DNA of 16,333 nucleotides, taken from contig JABFSY010000468.1 in NCBI GenBank assembly GCA_013140395.1, positions 1-16,333 of the forward strand, given 5' to 3'. The DNA is from Cyclobacteriaceae bacterium. GTDB taxonomy: Bacteria; Bacteroidota; Bacteroidia; Cytophagales; Cyclobacteriaceae. The notes below the pieces were generated by a model. It saw only the letters and a list, made by a program, of their open reading frames with translations, was not told where the DNA came from and ran no database searches. Positions 1-6,828 of the stretch are shown here, piece after piece (within the stretch, counting starts at the first letter, position 1; the number at the start of each line of letters is the position of its first letter). A program made the position numbers and the translations under genes.

Positions 1-2
1 AG

Positions 3-233
3 CATGTACCGTTTTCTATTTTCTGGAAGGTTTTTGCCGACTTCGGCTACGTTCACAATTATATTAACTATGAGGAGAAAAATCTAAACACTCGTCTAAG
101 CGACAAACTGCTGGCTGGTGCCGGAACTGGTCTGGATATTGTTTTGCCTTACGATGTAGTCTTTCGGTTGGAATACACTTTTACCCGCGAAGCAACCCAA
201 GGGTTCTTCTTCAATTTGAAAAAAGAATTTTAG
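3..233 (+). CDS. C-terminal fragment of an Omp85/BamA-TamA-like outer-membrane barrel protein
   Basis: The window opens inside this gene; only the last 76 residues and the TAG stop are visible. The fragment alternates polar and aromatic or aliphatic residues as outer-membrane beta-strands do. It contains a glycine-rich strand (around LLAGAGTGLDIVLPYD), then FRLEYTFTREATQGFFFNL, and ends in a C-terminal phenylalanine (KKEF), the usual signal for BAM-assisted barrel insertion. The pattern of a Gly-rich strand, a 'lpydvvfRleY' strand and a final F-terminated strand resembles the end of surface-antigen (D15/BamA/TamA) barrels in Bacteroidota. The family call rests on this short C-terminus only. 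Another barrel family is possible, because the POTRA domains or any N-terminal enzyme domain would lie outside the window. The next gene starts 35 bases downstream on the same strand. Confidence 0.6.
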   Translation, partial: HVPFSIFWKVFADFGYVHNYINYEEKNLNTRLSDKLLAGAGTGLDIVLPYDVVFRLEYTFTREATQGFFFNLKKEF

Positions 234-249
234 AGAATTCTTATATTTA
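215..249 (+). promoter_or_regulatory. Possible Bacteroidota-type promoter before the PorV-like gene
   Basis: TTTG at 215-218 and TATATTTA at 242-249 approximate the Bacteroidota -33/-7 pattern (TTTG, then TAnnTTTG). The last base is A instead of G, and the spacer is 23 bases, slightly longer than the usual 19-21. It overlaps the end of the upstream barrel gene and would give a very short leader. The match is imperfect, so readthrough from upstream is equally possible. Confidence 0.28.
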
Positions 250-250
250 G

Positions 251-268
251 TCTGATATCAAGATCAGA
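251..268 (+). promoter_or_regulatory. Small inverted repeat abutting the TTG start of the PorV-like gene
   Basis: TCTGAT (251-256) and ATCAGA (263-268) are perfect 6-base inverted arms around a 6-base spacer. The right arm ends directly at the proposed TTG start codon at 269. In RNA this could form a small hairpin at the initiation site. With six mostly A/U pairs it would be weak, so a regulatory role is only a suggestion. Confidence 0.3.
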
Positions 269-1093
269 TTGAGAGTCGCTATCTTCATTTTGGTGTTTTT
301 CGTTCTAGCTGGCCCATCCAAAGGGCAGAGTGTTTCGACTTTGATGGGAGCTCGGCAAGCGGGCATGGGCTATGCGTCTTCTACATTTAAAGACGAATGG
401 GCGCTCTTCAGCAACGTTGGTGCCCTCGGAAAAACCCAACAACCAAGTACTGCGTTCGCTTATGAAGCTGTTCCTGCTTTAGTAGGTGCTAATCGAATGG
501 CAGCAGTATTTAACGTTCCCTTACGCTGGGCAAATGCTGGGCTAGGTATGTTCCGATTTGGTGATGCGATCTATAGCGAACAAATTGTTTCTTTGGGAGT
601 TGGCAATCAATTCGGAATTACTTCACTTGGTATCAAACTCAATTACATCCAATACCGAGCCGAAGGTTTTGGAATACAAAACGCCTTCAGCATTGACTTT
701 GGTGGAATCACTGAACTAACCGAACAGATTACTATTGGTGCCTATATCAATAATGTAACACAATCATCGCTACAAACACGCGATGGAGAGAAACTGCCGA
801 CCAGATTGGTAGTTGGCATCGGCATAAAGCCCAGTGAAAAAGTGTTTATAGCTACTGAGCTAGAGAAAGATATCGACTACAAACCCACTTGGCGGACGGG
901 TATCGAATATTCCGTTTACAAAAATCTGTTTTTCAGAACAGGTTATGCAGTAAATCCTCAAGCCGGCTTCTTCGGATTAGGCTTCTGCAAAAACAAATTA
1001 AAAATAGACTATGGCATTCGTTTTGGTCAATTTTCAGGAGCTGCCCACCAAGCATCCGCTACGTATTTGATTGCCTCAAAGGATGCAAAATGA
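269..1093 (+). CDS. PorV/PorQ-like exported outer-membrane barrel protein
   Basis: Encodes 274 residues. The N-terminus is a signal peptide: Arg2, a hydrophobic core at about 3-15, and likely cleavage near residue 19-20 (PSKGQ). The mature start, with 'GARQAGMGYASSTFKDEWALFSNVGAL', matches the opening of PorV/PorQ/FadL-like barrels, which read roughly G-R-aGMGgA--a--D--al--NpA-l. The rest alternates as beta-strands. PorV and PorQ belong to type IX secretion, but the wider family includes many barrels of unknown role, so I do not claim a secretion function. The start must be TTG at 269: the in-frame TAG at 248-250 leaves no ATG or GTG upstream, and starting further in would cut the signal peptide. 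The stop TGA overlaps the ATG of the next gene (ATGA at 1090-1093), so the two are probably translationally coupled. Confidence 0.75.
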   Translation: MRVAIFILVFFVLAGPSKGQSVSTLMGARQAGMGYASSTFKDEWALFSNVGALGKTQQPSTAFAYEAVPALVGANRMAAVFNVPLRWANAGLGMFRFGDAIYSEQIVSLGVGNQFGITSLGIKLNYIQYRAEGFGIQNAFSIDFGGITELTEQITIGAYINNVTQSSLQTRDGEKLPTRLVVGIGIKPSEKVFIATELEKDIDYKPTWRTGIEYSVYKNLFFRTGYAVNPQAGFFGLGFCKNKLKIDYGIRFGQFSGAAHQASATYLIASKDAK

Positions 1094-3141
1094 AAAGAGG
1101 TATTTTTTTCATCGGCTTGTCCTTTTTCATCGCTACAAAGTCGTACGCCCAAGACTATCCCCGTAAAGAGGTAGACCCCTCCTCTCTTGTTGATGAGATT
1201 TTTGCCACTCAAGATTTAGATATTGACTATCAAGACCTTTACGAGAATTATCTGCAACTCATCGCAAATCCAATAGACTTAAATCGAATTACCAAAGAAC
1301 AACTGGCCTCGTTCTATATACTAAGCCCAAATCAAATCAATTCTTTTGTCAGCTATCGTGAGAAAACGGGTCAACTGCTTTCCGTATACGAACTTCAAAA
1401 TATCGAAGGATTTACAAAAGAGCTTTTCTTAAAACTTGTCCCGTTTGTCAAAGTCACTGAAGGGGGTTCAGTATTGGACAAAAGCATTTTCCAACGGATA
1501 GCCGGTGAAAAAAATAATTATCTATTGCTTCGGTACGCACAAACACTAGAAGAGCAGCAAGGTTATGCAAACGAAACGGATAGTAGTCGAAGGTATGCTG
1601 GCTCGTCAGGAAACTTCTACGCACGTTTTCGTACTAGCAGGCCTGGTGATTTTAGTTTGGGGTTCACACTGGAAAAAGATGCTGGCGAGAATATTACCTG
1701 GAACGCTTCAAAAAAGTATTACGGTTTCGATTATATTTCTTTTCATGCACAGATCGTCAATAAACAAAAAATAAAAAATCTGATTGTGGGCGACTACCAA
1801 GCGCAATTTGGCCAAGGCATCGCGCTGGGATCTGTATTCGGAATTGGAAAGAATGGGGAGGCTGTTACAACTGTCCGAAGAAGCAACCTGGGATTCCTTC
1901 CTTACACGTCCATTTATGAAGCCGGTTATTTTCGAGGGGCTGCCATGACTTATGAGCCGGCTAAAAATTTCACCCTTCACACGATGCTATCTTCGCGTGC
2001 CCGCGATGGCAACGTGCAAGACACCATTCAAAATGTAATGTCCTCATTTAGCTTTTCAGGGCTTCACCGCACCCCGTCCGAACTTGCAAACCGAAATAGT
2101 TTGACCGAAAACAATCTGGCAGTAGTGGCGAACTACAAAAACCAATCGCTGGATGCAGGACTAATTTTTCACACTACTCAGTTCAGCATTCCGATTTTTA
2201 GAAAAGAAAATCAATACAATCAATTTTCGTTCAAGGGAAGTGACAATACAAATGTCGGAGCGTTTCTAAACTATTCGATCAACAACGTGTCCATTTTTAG
2301 TGAGTTTGTGCAAACCATTCAGCATGGGCAGGCGCTTGTAGCGGGGATCTTGGCAAGCATAACCCCGAAGCTTGATATCTCGATGCTCTATCGAAAGTTT
2401 GATCGTAACTTTTATAGCTTTTACAGTAATGCCTTGGCTGAAAACTCAATTGCCCAAAATGAGTCCGGTTTTTATTGGGGTTGGAAGTATTCCTTTAGCA
2501 AAAAGTACTCCCTGGCCGGATATGTAGATCTTTTTCAGTTTTCCTGGTTAAAATTCCGGAACTATGCACCTTCTGAAGGAAGTGAATGGTTGATCCGGTT
2601 CAACTACAAACCGTCTAAAACTATTTCCTTCTTTTTACAAGCACGCGAAGAAATCAGGCAGCGCAATACCAGCGCAGATGTGAATTTGTATCTGACAGAC
2701 CTTGGTATTAAAAGAAACTATTGGGTTAACCTCGATTATAGTGCCACTCCCTATCTTAGCTTTAGAAGCAGAGCACAACTCAGCACTTTTGATTTCTCCG
2801 GGAAAAGCACGCAAGGTGTTGCAGTCATGCAGGACGCGTCACTCGATTGGCGGAAATTCTCGATCTCAGGTCGGTATGTTTTGTTTGATACGGATGACTT
2901 TGACAATCGGCTTTATGTATATGAAAAAGATGTTTGGCTTGCCTTTACCTTTCCTGCCTATAGCGGTCGCGGAGTTCGGCATTTTCTATTACTTCAATAT
3001 CGGCTCTCTGAAAAAATCGATTTCTGGGTTCGGTGGGCACAAACACGATTTACTGATCGAGATGTTACTGGATCAAATGGGGAGTCAATTATGGGAAATA
3101 CCCGAAACGATGTTAGATTTCAGGTTAGGATAAAGTTTTAG
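1090..3141 (+). CDS. Exported helix-hairpin-helix protein with predicted C-terminal outer-membrane barrel
   Basis: Encodes 683 residues from the ATG at 1090. The frame stays open upstream, but that part lies inside the PorV-like gene, and starting at 1090 places a clean signal peptide at the N-terminus (Lys2-Arg3, hydrophobic 5-15, cleavage after SYA-20). Residues about 60-122 look like tandem ComEA-type helix-hairpin-helix units: 'NPIDLNRITKEQLASF', 'LSPNQINSFVSYREKTG' and 'LQNIEGFTKELFLKL' show the usual Leu-Asn-x-(A/I)-(T/S)-x-x-x-L and Ile-x-x-(F/Y)-R patterns. About 550 residues of alternating aromatic/polar sequence follow, ending VRFQVRIKF with a terminal Phe, typical of an outer-membrane barrel. 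The HhH part would therefore sit in the periplasm or at the surface. The family is widespread in Bacteroidota and its function is unknown to me. HhH folds often bind DNA, but that is not shown for this protein. Confidence 0.75.
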   Translation: MKRGIFFIGLSFFIATKSYAQDYPRKEVDPSSLVDEIFATQDLDIDYQDLYENYLQLIANPIDLNRITKEQLASFYILSPNQINSFVSYREKTGQLLSVYELQNIEGFTKELFLKLVPFVKVTEGGSVLDKSIFQRIAGEKNNYLLLRYAQTLEEQQGYANETDSSRRYAGSSGNFYARFRTSRPGDFSLGFTLEKDAGENITWNASKKYYGFDYISFHAQIVNKQKIKNLIVGDYQAQFGQGIALGSVFGIGKNGEAVTTVRRSNLGFLPYTSIYEAGYFRGAAMTYEPAKNFTLHTMLSSRARDGNVQDTIQNVMSSFSFSGLHRTPSELANRNSLTENNLAVVANYKNQSLDAGLIFHTTQFSIPIFRKENQYNQFSFKGSDNTNVGAFLNYSINNVSIFSEFVQTIQHGQALVAGILASITPKLDISMLYRKFDRNFYSFYSNALAENSIAQNESGFYWGWKYSFSKKYSLAGYVDLFQFSWLKFRNYAPSEGSEWLIRFNYKPSKTISFFLQAREEIRQRNTSADVNLYLTDLGIKRNYWVNLDYSATPYLSFRSRAQLSTFDFSGKSTQGVAVMQDASLDWRKFSISGRYVLFDTDDFDNRLYVYEKDVWLAFTFPAYSGRGVRHFLLLQYRLSEKIDFWVRWAQTRFTDRDVTGSNGESIMGNTRNDVRFQVRIKF

Positions 3142-3189
3142 TAAACTGCCGTCCGTAGTACTCAAAACAAATTGAAATAACCTAAAATT

Positions 3190-3300
3190 ATGCACGCAGT
3201 TAAATTAGTAAGTCCGGGAGTGTTGCTCATGCTTTGTATTGGTCTTTTTGCCTTTATCCTAGTTTTCAGAGCCATTTTCAAAGGCAAAAAGCGCGATTAG
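3190..3300 (+). CDS. Small single-span membrane peptide, 36 aa
   Basis: A short frame from ATG 3190 to TAG 3298-3300 encodes 36 residues: a short polar start (MHAVKLV), a hydrophobic stretch at about residues 9-30 rich in Leu, Phe, Ile and Val, and a basic tail ending KGKKRD. This is the textbook layout of a one-pass inner-membrane miniprotein with its C-terminus in the cytoplasm by the positive-inside rule. It occupies most of the 284-base gap between the HhH-barrel gene and the DUF2807 gene, on the same strand as both. I see no Shine-Dalgarno sequence, only an A-rich stretch before the ATG, which is normal for this phylum. I do not recognise a family. A chance frame of this size is possible, but the clean membrane topology argues for a real gene. 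Confidence 0.5.
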   Translation: MHAVKLVSPGVLLMLCIGLFAFILVFRAIFKGKKRD

Positions 3301-3425
3301 CATATCGTTGAATAGAATAATATCTGCCTCCAACGGCATTTTGTCGCACTCTTAGTATCTTTATCGAAACAACCACCCATTGTATGAATACTGTAATGCA
3401 ACTTTCAGCTCAAGTAAACCCACTT

Positions 3426-4172
3426 ATGAAAAGGATTAACTCTTTGTTTGTAATCATTTTAATGACGTTGCTACTGTTATCGATAGCCTCTTTTACCTTT
3501 TCTCAAACAACTAAGAAAACACTCGAACTGCCGGAGTTTAAGAGCATCTATGTAAATTCTAACTACACAGTATACCTCAAGCAAACAAACAAGCAAGAGG
3601 TAAACGTTGAAGCCTTAACAGAGATCTACGAACTAACTACCATTAAAGTTGAAAACGGTGTGTTGATGATTAATGTAGAGCGAAAACCCGATGCTCCCAA
3701 CAAAAGTATTTGGGCAAAAATTGATGATATTAAATTGAAGCCCACAATGAAGTTGATGGTGAGTGTAAAGAATGTATCCGAGTTGCAAGTGAATGGAAGC
3801 GGGAAAATTATTTCTGAAAACTCTATCGCATCAGATTACCTAAGTCTAGGTGTGGCCGGAAGTGGCACAATCGATCTGGACATCAAAGGAAACAATCTCA
3901 AAACAGAAGTCAGCGGATCAGGAAACGTGGCACTGAAAGGCTACGCAACAGCGAATGATATAAGCATGAGCGGCAGTGGAAGTGTAACCGCTTTTTCATG
4001 TGAACTGGAAAGCGCGAAAGTAAAAATGAGTGGATCTGGGAGCTGTGAATTAACCGTTTCCAATAGCTTAGACGCGACCGTTCTTGGTAGCGGAGTGCTT
4101 AAACACAAGGGCAATACGAAAAACCTAACTAAGAAGGTTTACGGATCAGGCTCTGTGGATAGAGCCTACTAG
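3426..4172 (+). CDS. Exported DUF2807 (GIN domain, putative adhesin-head) protein
   Basis: Encodes 248 residues from ATG 3426. An earlier in-frame ATG at 3384 would add 14 residues, but the later start gives a proper signal peptide: Lys2-Arg3, a hydrophobic core at about 7-22, and cleavage near TFS-26/Gln27. The mature part begins with the family's typical 'F--I-V--------Q' layout (ELPEFKSIYVNSNYTVYLKQ). From residue 119 it runs as short beta turns built on Gly-Ser-Gly, with GSG at 124, 145, 164, 183, 203, 221 and 240, a spacing of 18-21 residues that suggests a right-handed beta-helix. DUF2807 proteins are common exported proteins of Bacteroidota; 'adhesin head' is a name from sequence profiles and the function is unproven. 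No sorting domain is visible at the C-terminus. The gene converges on the Ntn-hydrolase gene, with 29 bases between the stops. Confidence 0.82.
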   Translation: MKRINSLFVIILMTLLLLSIASFTFSQTTKKTLELPEFKSIYVNSNYTVYLKQTNKQEVNVEALTEIYELTTIKVENGVLMINVERKPDAPNKSIWAKIDDIKLKPTMKLMVSVKNVSELQVNGSGKIISENSIASDYLSLGVAGSGTIDLDIKGNNLKTEVSGSGNVALKGYATANDISMSGSGSVTAFSCELESAKVKMSGSGSCELTVSNSLDATVLGSGVLKHKGNTKNLTKKVYGSGSVDRAY

Positions 4173-4201
4173 CCTACAATAAGCTGATTCGACTGGTACA
4201 A

Positions 4202-6064
4202 CTACCAGCCGATTCCATAATCTTCACCATGATTGCTGCTTCCGCCCCAGAAGCTACCGTGTTTCCAATCAAACCAAATAGCATTGATCGGACCACTTGT
4301 TCGCTCCTGGTAGGAAAGCTTGTAGCCCATGCGGCTTAGATCCTTTCTCACCCATGCCGGCATTGCATTGTTCAAGGTCAATCCTCCCGGAACTTTTTCA
4401 TGATCGCCAAAGCTGGAATACATCTGGAGCGTTTTGAAACTTGGCGCCTCACACGCTTCTTGAACGGTCATCCCAAACTCAACGATGTTAAGAAAGAACT
4501 GAATAAGTAATTGATCTTGTTCATCGCCAGCTTGCTTAGCAAATGATAAGAATGGCTTCCCATCTTTAAGAGCTAAACTCGGTGTCAATGTAACACGAGG
4601 GCGCTTACCCGGTTCAACCACATTAAACGGATTCTCTTTGGCGTCCAGCACAAATGACTGCATCCGTTGGCTCATACCCACTCCTGTATTACCTGCAATA
4701 CAAGCAGGCACCCACCCTCCACTAGGCGTAATTGAAACCACCCAACCTTCTTTGTCAGCAGCCTCTACCGAAGTGGTACCTGCCGTAAACGATTCCAAAT
4801 ACTTTTCATCGAGAGGGTTCACTTGGGTCGAGTTAAAAGCTTGACTTTTACCCCACTTCGAAAGTAGGTCCTGATAAGGGTTTTGTTTCCCGTCCAGTAG
4901 ATATGGATCTCCAGGGCCTATTTTTGGATCATTCATCTCTGGGTTGATCAATTTCATCCGTTCCTTCGCATACTCCTTGGAAAGAAGTCCCTTCATGGGT
5001 TCCTCCGGTGCGAACGCGGGGTCGCCATAGTAAAAGTCACGATCTGCGAAAGCAAGATTCATGGCTTGATAAACCGTGTGAATGTATTTTGTTGAATTAT
5101 ACCCCATGCCTTTCAAATCGTAATTTTCCAGAATGTTGAGTGTCTGTAGCATGGCTGGTCCTTGCGTCCATTGTTGACATTTATAAACCTCAATGCCGCG
5201 GTAGTTCGTCATTAACGGTTCCTCAATCTTTACTTTCCAATTTGCCAGATCGGCTTCGGTGAATAAGCCACCTTGCTCTTGACTGCCTCTTACTATTTCC
5301 TTGGCAATATCACCCCGATAAAATCGATCATAGGCTGCATAGATGGCCGTCTTCCTATCCTTTCCCTTTTTAAAAGCCAGCTGCTCTGCTTCAACTAGTT
5401 TTTGAAGGGTTGCCAACAGATCCTTCTGCACAAATATTTCTCCTGCATCGGGAGCTTCTCTCTTTTCGCCTAAATGAGTGAGGAACACTTTTTTAGAGTA
5501 CGGCCACTTCCTTATTTCTTCCTTACCCCGCTCAATTGAATTGGCAGTTTGGGCTTCGATGGGATACCCTTCAGCTAGTTGCATAGCTGGTGCGAGCACT
5601 TCTTTAAGGCTCATGGTGCCATACTCCGCCAACATGGTCATCAGTCCACCTGCTGTGCCGGGCGTCACGGCAGCCAACGGCCCGAACTCGGGTGGATACT
5701 TCATCCCTTTTCCTTTGAAAAAATCTGCAGTAGCTCCTGTGGGCGCAACACCCAGCGCATTGATGGCAATTACTTTTTTTGTTTTAGGATTGTATATCAG
5801 CGCCTGGGTCTCACCGCCCCAGCTCAGCACATCCCACATGGTACATGTTGCTGCCAGCATAGCGCATGAGGCATCCACCGCGTTGCCGCCCTTATTAAAA
5901 ATCATAGCTCCTGCTGTAGCGGCCAGTGGCTTTCCAGTGATCGCCATCCAATGTTTACCGTGAAGCGGTGGCTTTTGAGTGTTGACAGGAAGATTATTGA
6001 ATGACTGAGCCATCAATCCATTTGCCAAGCCAACGGACAATATTAAAAGCAGTTTTATTTTCAT
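4202..6064 (-). CDS. ggt: Gamma-glutamyltransferase-family Ntn hydrolase, periplasmic, atypical pocket
   Basis: Encodes 620 residues with a signal peptide (MKIKLLLILS..., cleavage about MAQ-20). Members of this family cleave themselves into large and small subunits, and the new N-terminal Thr is the nucleophile. Here 'AGTTSVEAADKEGWVVSIT' (428-446) aligns without gaps to the E. coli region TTHYSVVDKDGNAVAVT, making Thr430 the likely nucleophile and 1-429 the large subunit. Conserved scaffold features include GGNAVDA (59-65), TPGT (134-137), the YGTMSLKEVLAPA segment, ADRDFYYGDPAF (340-351) and GKRP (486-489). However, the glutamate-binding residues of true GGT are changed (Arg114 position to Leu104, the Asp433 region to Gln469/Ser470, Ser462-Ser463 to Val491-Thr492, and the PGGS oxyanion loop to AGDE). 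Classical glutathione hydrolysis is therefore doubtful, and a different acyl substrate is likely. It is divergent from the SnoaL-like gene and convergent with the DUF2807 gene. Confidence 0.82.
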   Translation of the reverse strand: MKIKLLLILSVGLANGLMAQSFNNLPVNTQKPPLHGKHWMAITGKPLAATAGAMIFNKGGNAVDASCAMLAATCTMWDVLSWGGETQALIYNPKTKKVIAINALGVAPTGATADFFKGKGMKYPPEFGPLAAVTPGTAGGLMTMLAEYGTMSLKEVLAPAMQLAEGYPIEAQTANSIERGKEEIRKWPYSKKVFLTHLGEKREAPDAGEIFVQKDLLATLQKLVEAEQLAFKKGKDRKTAIYAAYDRFYRGDIAKEIVRGSQEQGGLFTEADLANWKVKIEEPLMTNYRGIEVYKCQQWTQGPAMLQTLNILENYDLKGMGYNSTKYIHTVYQAMNLAFADRDFYYGDPAFAPEEPMKGLLSKEYAKERMKLINPEMNDPKIGPGDPYLLDGKQNPYQDLLSKWGKSQAFNSTQVNPLDEKYLESFTAGTTSVEAADKEGWVVSITPSGGWVPACIAGNTGVGMSQRMQSFVLDAKENPFNVVEPGKRPRVTLTPSLALKDGKPFLSFAKQAGDEQDQLLIQFFLNIVEFGMTVQEACEAPSFKTLQMYSSFGDHEKVPGGLTLNNAMPAWVRKDLSRMGYKLSYQERTSGPINAIWFDWKHGSFWGGSSNHGEDYGIGW

Positions 6065-6110
6065 ATTTTTAAGAATCAGTCTAGGATAACTAGCTACAAT
6101 GTAATTGATA

Positions 6111-6125
6111 TTTCAGATTCTGAAA
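6111..6125. promoter_or_regulatory. Palindromic possible operator between the divergent genes
   Basis: TTTCAGA and TCTGAAA are perfect 7-base inverted arms around one central T. The site lies in the 107-base gap between the starts of the Ntn-hydrolase gene (- strand, 46 bases away) and the SnoaL-like gene (+ strand, 46 bases away), almost exactly midway. Its shape and position suit a dimeric regulator acting on both genes. No regulator gene lies nearby, and a single site could arise by chance. Confidence 0.35.
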
Positions 6126-6171
6126 AACAATTGATCAACGAACGGATCGGGCGATCCACCAAAGGAAAGTT

Positions 6172-6651
6172 ATGAACCAACACGAACAACTTATTGAAAA
6201 GTTTTACACTGCATTTCAACAAAAAGACTGGCAAACCATGCAAAGTTGTTACCATGAAGAAGTGACTTTCAGCGACCCGGCCTTTCAAAGTTTAAAGGGA
6301 AAAGAAGCCAAAGCCATGTGGCATATGTTAGCCGTTAGTGCCAAGAATTTTTCACTTACCTTCAGTCAAGTCAAGGCTGATGATCGAAAAGGATCCTGTC
6401 ATTGGGAAGCCGCCTATTCTTTCTCTCGAACAGGTCGAAAAGTGCTCAATAAGATTGACGCCCACTTTGAATTCAAAGAAGGGCTGATTTTAAGGCATAT
6501 TGACCATTTTGACTTTTGGAAATGGACTAGAATGGCGTTAGGAACTCCCGGAATACTCCTTGGTTGGTCTCCGTTGCTTCAAAATAAAGTTCGAGCGACT
6601 GCAGTTGCTGGCTTAAAGAAGTTTATGTCTGAAAATGCCACCTACGACTAG
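6172..6651 (+). CDS. SnoaL-like / NTF2-fold family protein
   Basis: Encodes 159 residues with no signal peptide, so it is probably cytoplasmic. The start 'EQLIEKFYTAFQQKDWQTMQSCYHEEVTFSDPAFQSLKGKEAKAMW' is the hallmark opening of the SnoaL-like/NTF2 superfamily: an amphipathic helix (YxAFxxxDWxxMxxCY), a short strand (VTFSDPAF) and a Gly-turn before the next helix. The remaining strands, including HWEAAYSF, AHFEFKEGLILRHIDHFDFWKW, complete the cone-shaped fold. The family is functionally diverse (ketosteroid isomerase-like enzymes, polyketide cyclases, small-ligand binders), and the residues here do not let me choose. The ATG at 6172 is preceded by AAAGGAAAGT, one of the few Shine-Dalgarno-like sequences in this window. 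A promoter signal for the next gene begins 33 bases after the stop, so it is likely monocistronic. Confidence 0.75.
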   Translation: MNQHEQLIEKFYTAFQQKDWQTMQSCYHEEVTFSDPAFQSLKGKEAKAMWHMLAVSAKNFSLTFSQVKADDRKGSCHWEAAYSFSRTGRKVLNKIDAHFEFKEGLILRHIDHFDFWKWTRMALGTPGILLGWSPLLQNKVRATAVAGLKKFMSENATYD

Positions 6652-6684
6652 AACATGCCGTTCTCAGCCCATAAAACAGCCCGA

Positions 6685-6717
6685 TTTGCTTTTGTTTTGA
6701 ATAAATAGCTATATTTG
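6685..6717 (+). promoter_or_regulatory. Strong Bacteroidota-type promoter for the RRM gene
   Basis: TTTG at 6685-6688 is followed after 21 bases by TATATTTG at 6710-6717, an exact match to the Bacteroidota -33/-7 consensus TTTG-N19-21-TAnnTTTG. Transcription should begin around 6723, leaving a leader of about 105 bases before the RRM gene's ATG at 6829. This is the best promoter match I found in the window. Confidence 0.65.
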
Positions 6718-6828
6718 AATGTTAATGAAGTAAAACCTACCAGAAAGTATCCCACCTAGTGAGTGCATTGTCGGTTCGGCCTTATTGATTTAGCAACAAC
6801 ATTTTATCACTTAATTTCAAAAACACAA

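Noticed and set aside
889..1089. Upstream in-frame extension of the HhH-barrel gene by 67 residues
   Set aside because: It lies inside the PorV-like gene in another frame and would bury the clear signal peptide that begins at the ATG at 1090.
2702..3133. 143-residue + strand frame inside the HhH-barrel gene
   Set aside because: Out-of-frame shadow of the barrel coding sequence; no start context or domain.
3339..3363. TTTTG plus TATCTTTA as a promoter for the DUF2807 gene
   Set aside because: The spacer is only 12 bases and the -7 element ends in A, so it does not fit the consensus well.
4148..4167. Seven-base-pair inverted repeat (AGGCTCT/AGAGCCT) at the end of the DUF2807 gene as a terminator
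   Set aside because: It lies mostly inside the coding sequence and is not followed by a T-run on either strand.
4193..4208. CTGGTA/TACCAG hairpin between the convergent DUF2807 and Ntn-hydrolase genes as a bidirectional terminator
   Set aside because: Only six pairs, overlapping the hydrolase stop codon and without flanking T- or A-tracts; too weak to call.
5478..5963. 161-residue open frame on the + strand opposite the Ntn-hydrolase gene
   Set aside because: Antisense shadow of a well-supported gene, with no recognisable motif and low-complexity composition mirroring the opposite strand.
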